Assembly: GCA_044360285.1 (NCBI GenBank)
Contig: JBIKKP010000047.1
Location: 1 to 8,695, forward strand
Direction: 5' to 3'
DNA: 8,695 nucleotides
Source: UBA2645 sp044360285
GTDB lineage: Bacteria; Pseudomonadota; Alphaproteobacteria; Rickettsiales; UBA1997
Part shown: one piece after another, positions 6,324 through 8,695 of the stretch
How positions within the stretch are numbered: position 1 is the stretch's first letter
How the letters are laid out: each line of letters opens with the position of its first letter
Notes under the pieces: model-generated
Databases searched by the model: none
What the model saw: only the letters and a program-made list of their open reading frames with translations
What the model was told of the DNA's origin: nothing
Program-made: the position numbers and the translations under genes

Positions 6324-8297
6324 CTAAACCAACATCAAACTCTCAATCTTCCTAATCTCATTACGAAGTGCCGCGGCGCGTTCAAAATCAAGGTTTGCGG
6401 CTGCTTCCAACATTTGTTTCTTCAGCGCATCAATATCTTTTTTTCCGTAAGATTTTTTTACCAAAGCCTCATCTTCTTCACTAAGCTTTTTGGTGTAGAG
6501 ATTGGCTAACGCTGATCCCAGCGCTTTATTCGTGGTCGTTGGCGTGATGCCGTGTTTTTTATTGTAAGCGATTTGAATCTTGCGGCGCCGCTCCGTGATT
6601 GCCAGCGCAGCATCAATCGACTTAGTCATTTTGTCGGCATACAAAATCACCTTACTTTCCGAGTTCCGCGCCGCGCGGCCAATTGTCTGGATCAGCGAGG
6701 TTTCATTACGCAAAAAACCTTCCTTATCCGCATCAAGAATTGCCATCAACGCACATTCAGGAATATCCAAACCTTCACGAAGCAAGTTCACCCCAATCAA
6801 ACAATCATATTTTCCCAAACGCAGATTTTGAATGATCTCGATGCGATCAAGCGTATCAACGTCGGAGTGCATGTAGACCACCGAAACTCCGTTATCATTT
6901 AAGTAATCGGTTAAATCTTCGGCCATTTTTTTCGTCAAAGTTGTCGCCAGCGTTCGAAAGCCACGAGCCGTCACCTTCTTGATCTCAACGAGCAAATCCT
7001 TCACCTGATTTTGCGCTGGCCGAATTTCGCAAACCGGGTCAAGCAATCCCGTTGGACGAATAATTTGTTCGGCAAATTCTCCCCCAGTTTTCTGCAATTC
7101 ATATTTTGCTGGAGTTGCCGAAACGTAGATGGTTTGCGGCTTGAACGCCTCCCACTCGGCAAATTTCAGCGGACGATTGTCGAGGGCTGAGGGCAGGCGA
7201 AATCCAAATTGCGTGAGGTTTGATTTACGCGCGAAGTCGCCTTTATACATGCCGTCAATTTGGGGAATTGATACGTGACTTTCGTCAACAAAAAGCAACG
7301 CATCTTGTGGAAGATATTCGAACAAAGTTGGCGGAGCCGCGCCAGCCGGGCGTCCGGTTAAGTAGCGCGAATAATTTTCAATGCCTTTGCAACTTCCAAC
7401 AGTGAGCAACATTTCCATGTCGTAAGTCGTGCGTTGATTGAGGCGCTGCGCTTCGACCAGCAGATTTTGCGCTTCAAGTTCTTTCACACGAATCGACAAA
7501 TCGTTTTTAATCTGCGAAATTGCACCCTTCAAAGTGTCTTGCGGCGTGACGTAGTGGGAAGATGGGTAGATTGCTACATTCTCAAGCTTTCCGAAGCTTT
7601 CGCCGGTGAGCGGATCGAACTCAGAAATTTCTTCAATCTCGTCGCCAAACATTGAAATGCGCCAGGCGCGGTCGTCTAAGTGCGAAGGAAAAATATCAAC
7701 AACATCACCTTTTACACGAAAAGTGCAGCGCGAAAATTCAATGTCGTTGCGCTCGTACTGCAGATCAACAAGGCGCAGCAAAAGTTTTTGGCGGTTGATT
7801 TCTTCGCCCGAGCGTAGGCGCAAAACCATCTTCGAATAAAATTCCGGCGAGCCGATGCCGTAAATACAAGACACCGAAGCAATCACAATTGTGTCGCGAC
7901 GCTCGAAAAGCGCGCGGGTGGCGGCGTGGCGCAGGCGATCAATTTGTTCGTTAATTGAAGAATCTTTTTCGATGTAAGTGTCGGTCTTAGGCACGTAAGC
8001 TTCCGGCTGGTAGTAATCGTAAAACGACACGAAATATCCAACTTCGTTTTCTGGAAAAAATTCCTTCATCTCGCCATAGAGCTGCGCGGCCAGCGTTTTG
8101 TTGTGCGCCATGATCATTGTTGGCCGCTGCGTTTGCTGAATGATGTTGGCCATTGTAAACGTCTTTCCCGAGCCGGTGATTCCAAGCAAAACCTGATCTT
8201 TTTTATGTTCGTTGAGGCCGTCAACCAGCTGTTTGATTGCTGTTGGCTGGTCTCCTGCCGGAGCGAACTTGGAATGAAGTTTAAATTTTTGAGGCAT
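6324..8297 (-). CDS. uvrB: UvrABC system protein B
   Basis: UvrB is the DNA-damage verification subunit of nucleotide excision repair. It is loaded by UvrA, opens the duplex with its cryptic helicase, and recruits UvrC for dual incision in the cytoplasm. The 657-residue product compares with about 670 in the family. Walker A is GITGSGKT (39-46). The beta-hairpin region carries YYQPEAYVPKTDTYIEKD (95-112), and the DEAD-like box is DESH (338-341). SATP is at 393-396, LLREGLDIPEC at 505-515, and motif VI is QTIGRAAR (537-544). A C-terminal UVR domain that contacts UvrC spans about 619-654 (LDFERAAALRNEI). The ATG start fits the conserved N-terminus (KFAPAGDQPTAI) and has no Shine-Dalgarno. No LexA-type box is obvious upstream. 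The gene is bracketed by copies of the same repeat in direct orientation. Confidence 0.98.
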   Translation of the reverse strand: MPQKFKLHSKFAPAGDQPTAIKQLVDGLNEHKKDQVLLGITGSGKTFTMANIIQQTQRPTMIMAHNKTLAAQLYGEMKEFFPENEVGYFVSFYDYYQPEAYVPKTDTYIEKDSSINEQIDRLRHAATRALFERRDTIVIASVSCIYGIGSPEFYSKMVLRLRSGEEINRQKLLLRLVDLQYERNDIEFSRCTFRVKGDVVDIFPSHLDDRAWRISMFGDEIEEISEFDPLTGESFGKLENVAIYPSSHYVTPQDTLKGAISQIKNDLSIRVKELEAQNLLVEAQRLNQRTTYDMEMLLTVGSCKGIENYSRYLTGRPAGAAPPTLFEYLPQDALLFVDESHVSIPQIDGMYKGDFARKSNLTQFGFRLPSALDNRPLKFAEWEAFKPQTIYVSATPAKYELQKTGGEFAEQIIRPTGLLDPVCEIRPAQNQVKDLLVEIKKVTARGFRTLATTLTKKMAEDLTDYLNDNGVSVVYMHSDVDTLDRIEIIQNLRLGKYDCLIGVNLLREGLDIPECALMAILDADKEGFLRNETSLIQTIGRAARNSESKVILYADKMTKSIDAALAITERRRKIQIAYNKKHGITPTTTNKALGSALANLYTKKLSEEDEALVKKSYGKKDIDALKKQMLEAAANLDFERAAALRNEIRKIESLMLV

Positions 8298-8383
8298 TTA
8301 TTTTTGCACGTGCTTTTGAAAAGGGTGCGGCAGGCTAGTTTCGTTTGTCTGATGTTAGCAATTGGTTTTTGTTGAATAATTTA
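8298..8383 (-). other. uvrB upstream region without a clear promoter
   Basis: This short AT-rich stretch lies between the uvrB start and the repeat block. I see no convincing -35/-10 pair at normal spacing, no alphaproteobacterial GTTC-N7-GTTC LexA box, and no ORF. The uvrB promoter presumably lies here or at the edge of the repeat block. Confidence 0.4.
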
Positions 8384-8615
8384 TTTCACCCTCACCCCGG
8401 CCCTTCGCTCAGGCGGGATTTGTAATCCCGCCTGGATGTTCATGCAATTTTAAATCTCCGAATTTACGGAAAATCTTTGCATGAACCTGCGGGCGGGATT
8501 GCAAATCCCGCCCGAGCGAAGGCTTCAATCGAGTTTTTGTTCAACTAAAAAGCTAAACAAAATTTGGTTGGAACTCCCTCTCCCTTGAGGGGAGAGGGCT
8601 GGGGTGAGGGTGAAA
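8384..8615. repeat. Split CACCCTCACCCC-type palindrome carrying a nested repeat
   Basis: The left arm (8384-8403, containing CACCCTCACCCC) and the right arm (8596-8615, containing GGGGTGAGGGTG) are complementary at 19 of 20 positions. The right arm directly adjoins a further hairpin, CCCTCTCCC (8576-8584) with GGGAGAGGG (8590-8598). From memory, the joined form of such arms is a very common compact intergenic palindrome in bacterial genomes. Here the outer arms are separated by 192 bp that hold repeat copy C and about 50 bp of plain AT-rich sequence. The arrangement suggests that copy C was inserted into, or recombined with, the older palindrome. Confidence 0.75.
8407..8517. repeat. Three-hairpin intergenic repeat, copy C
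   Basis: This 111-bp copy is in the same orientation as A and B. Its left hairpin arms are 8410-8420 and 8424-8434 (TGT loop), and its right hairpin arms are 8490-8500 and 8504-8514 (GCA loop). The central arms GTTCATGCAA (8438-8447) and TTGCATGAAC (8477-8486) are perfect, with a longer 29-nt loop that holds a small TCCG/CGGA stem. The outer closing stem extends to 9 bp: CCTTCGCTC (8402-8410) with GAGCGAAGG (8514-8522). Against copy A, the left stem swaps C-G for G-C and the right stem swaps G-C for A-T, in both cases keeping the pairing. Confidence 0.85.
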
Positions 8616-8695
8616 AATACAAATTCAATCAATCAACACAAAATCACTCAAAAAATCAGATCAAAAATGACGCACAAAAAAGACGGGAATTTTTG
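8616..8695. other. AT-rich window end with no confident gene
   Basis: This tail is A-rich on the plus strand. An ATG at 8667-8669 opens a frame (MTHKKDGNF) that runs off the window without a stop, but there is no Shine-Dalgarno and too little sequence to judge. On the minus strand several frames end here, so it could equally be the 3' end of a gene entering from the right. I make no gene call. Confidence 0.3.

Noticed and set aside
6552..6902. Plus-strand ORF of 116 codons opposite uvrB
   Set aside because: It is antisense to the conserved UvrB helicase motifs and shows no recognisable domain or start signal.
8298..8383. LexA/SOS box upstream of uvrB
   Set aside because: I looked for GTTC-N7-GTTC and CTG-N10-CAG patterns and found none that fits, so SOS control is not supported by sequence.
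8667..8695. Start of a plus-strand gene (MTHKKDGNF)
   Set aside because: Only nine codons are visible, with no ribosome site, in an A-rich stretch where an open frame is expected by chance.

Overview
The window looks like a chromosomal stretch from a moderately AT-rich Gram-negative bacterium. The UvrB and 2-oxoglutarate dehydrogenase E1 proteins read like alphaproteobacterial sequences, and UvrB in particular resembles my recollection of Rickettsiales-type UvrB. No database search was possible, so the lineage is an inference of moderate to low confidence. Most genes lack a recognisable Shine-Dalgarno sequence.

Layout. Positions 1-123 hold a fragment of a dispersed repeat and a strong bidirectional hairpin terminator. 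Positions 124-4554 are a minus-strand unit in the order sucA (E1) - small two-helix membrane protein (74 aa) - small one-helix membrane protein (45 aa, 8-nt overlap) - sucB (E2) - terminator. The usual sucA-sucB adjacency is therefore interrupted by two small putative membrane-protein genes. Positions 4555-4667 are a divergent intergenic region with a candidate sucA promoter. Positions 4668-6056 (plus strand) encode a 462-residue ATP-grasp protein that is glutathione-synthetase-like but much longer than GshB. Positions 6057-6323, between convergent genes, are mostly two tandem copies of a roughly 97-bp three-hairpin repeat. Positions 6324-8297 (minus strand) encode full-length UvrB. Positions 8298-8695 hold the uvrB upstream region, a third repeat copy nested inside a split CACCCTCACCCC-type palindrome, and an AT-rich tail with no confident gene.

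How the genes work together. SucA and SucB are the E1 and E2 components of the 2-oxoglutarate dehydrogenase complex of the TCA cycle. The E3 component (dihydrolipoamide dehydrogenase) is not in the window. The two small membrane proteins have no known role here; their position suggests co-transcription with sucAB. UvrB is the damage-verification subunit of UvrABC excision repair, and the ATP-grasp protein may be a peptide or thiol ligase. Neither is obviously linked to sucAB.

The least ordinary items are the embedded small membrane-protein pair, the three-hairpin repeat family with compensatory base-pair changes that brackets uvrB, and the enlarged ATP-grasp protein.
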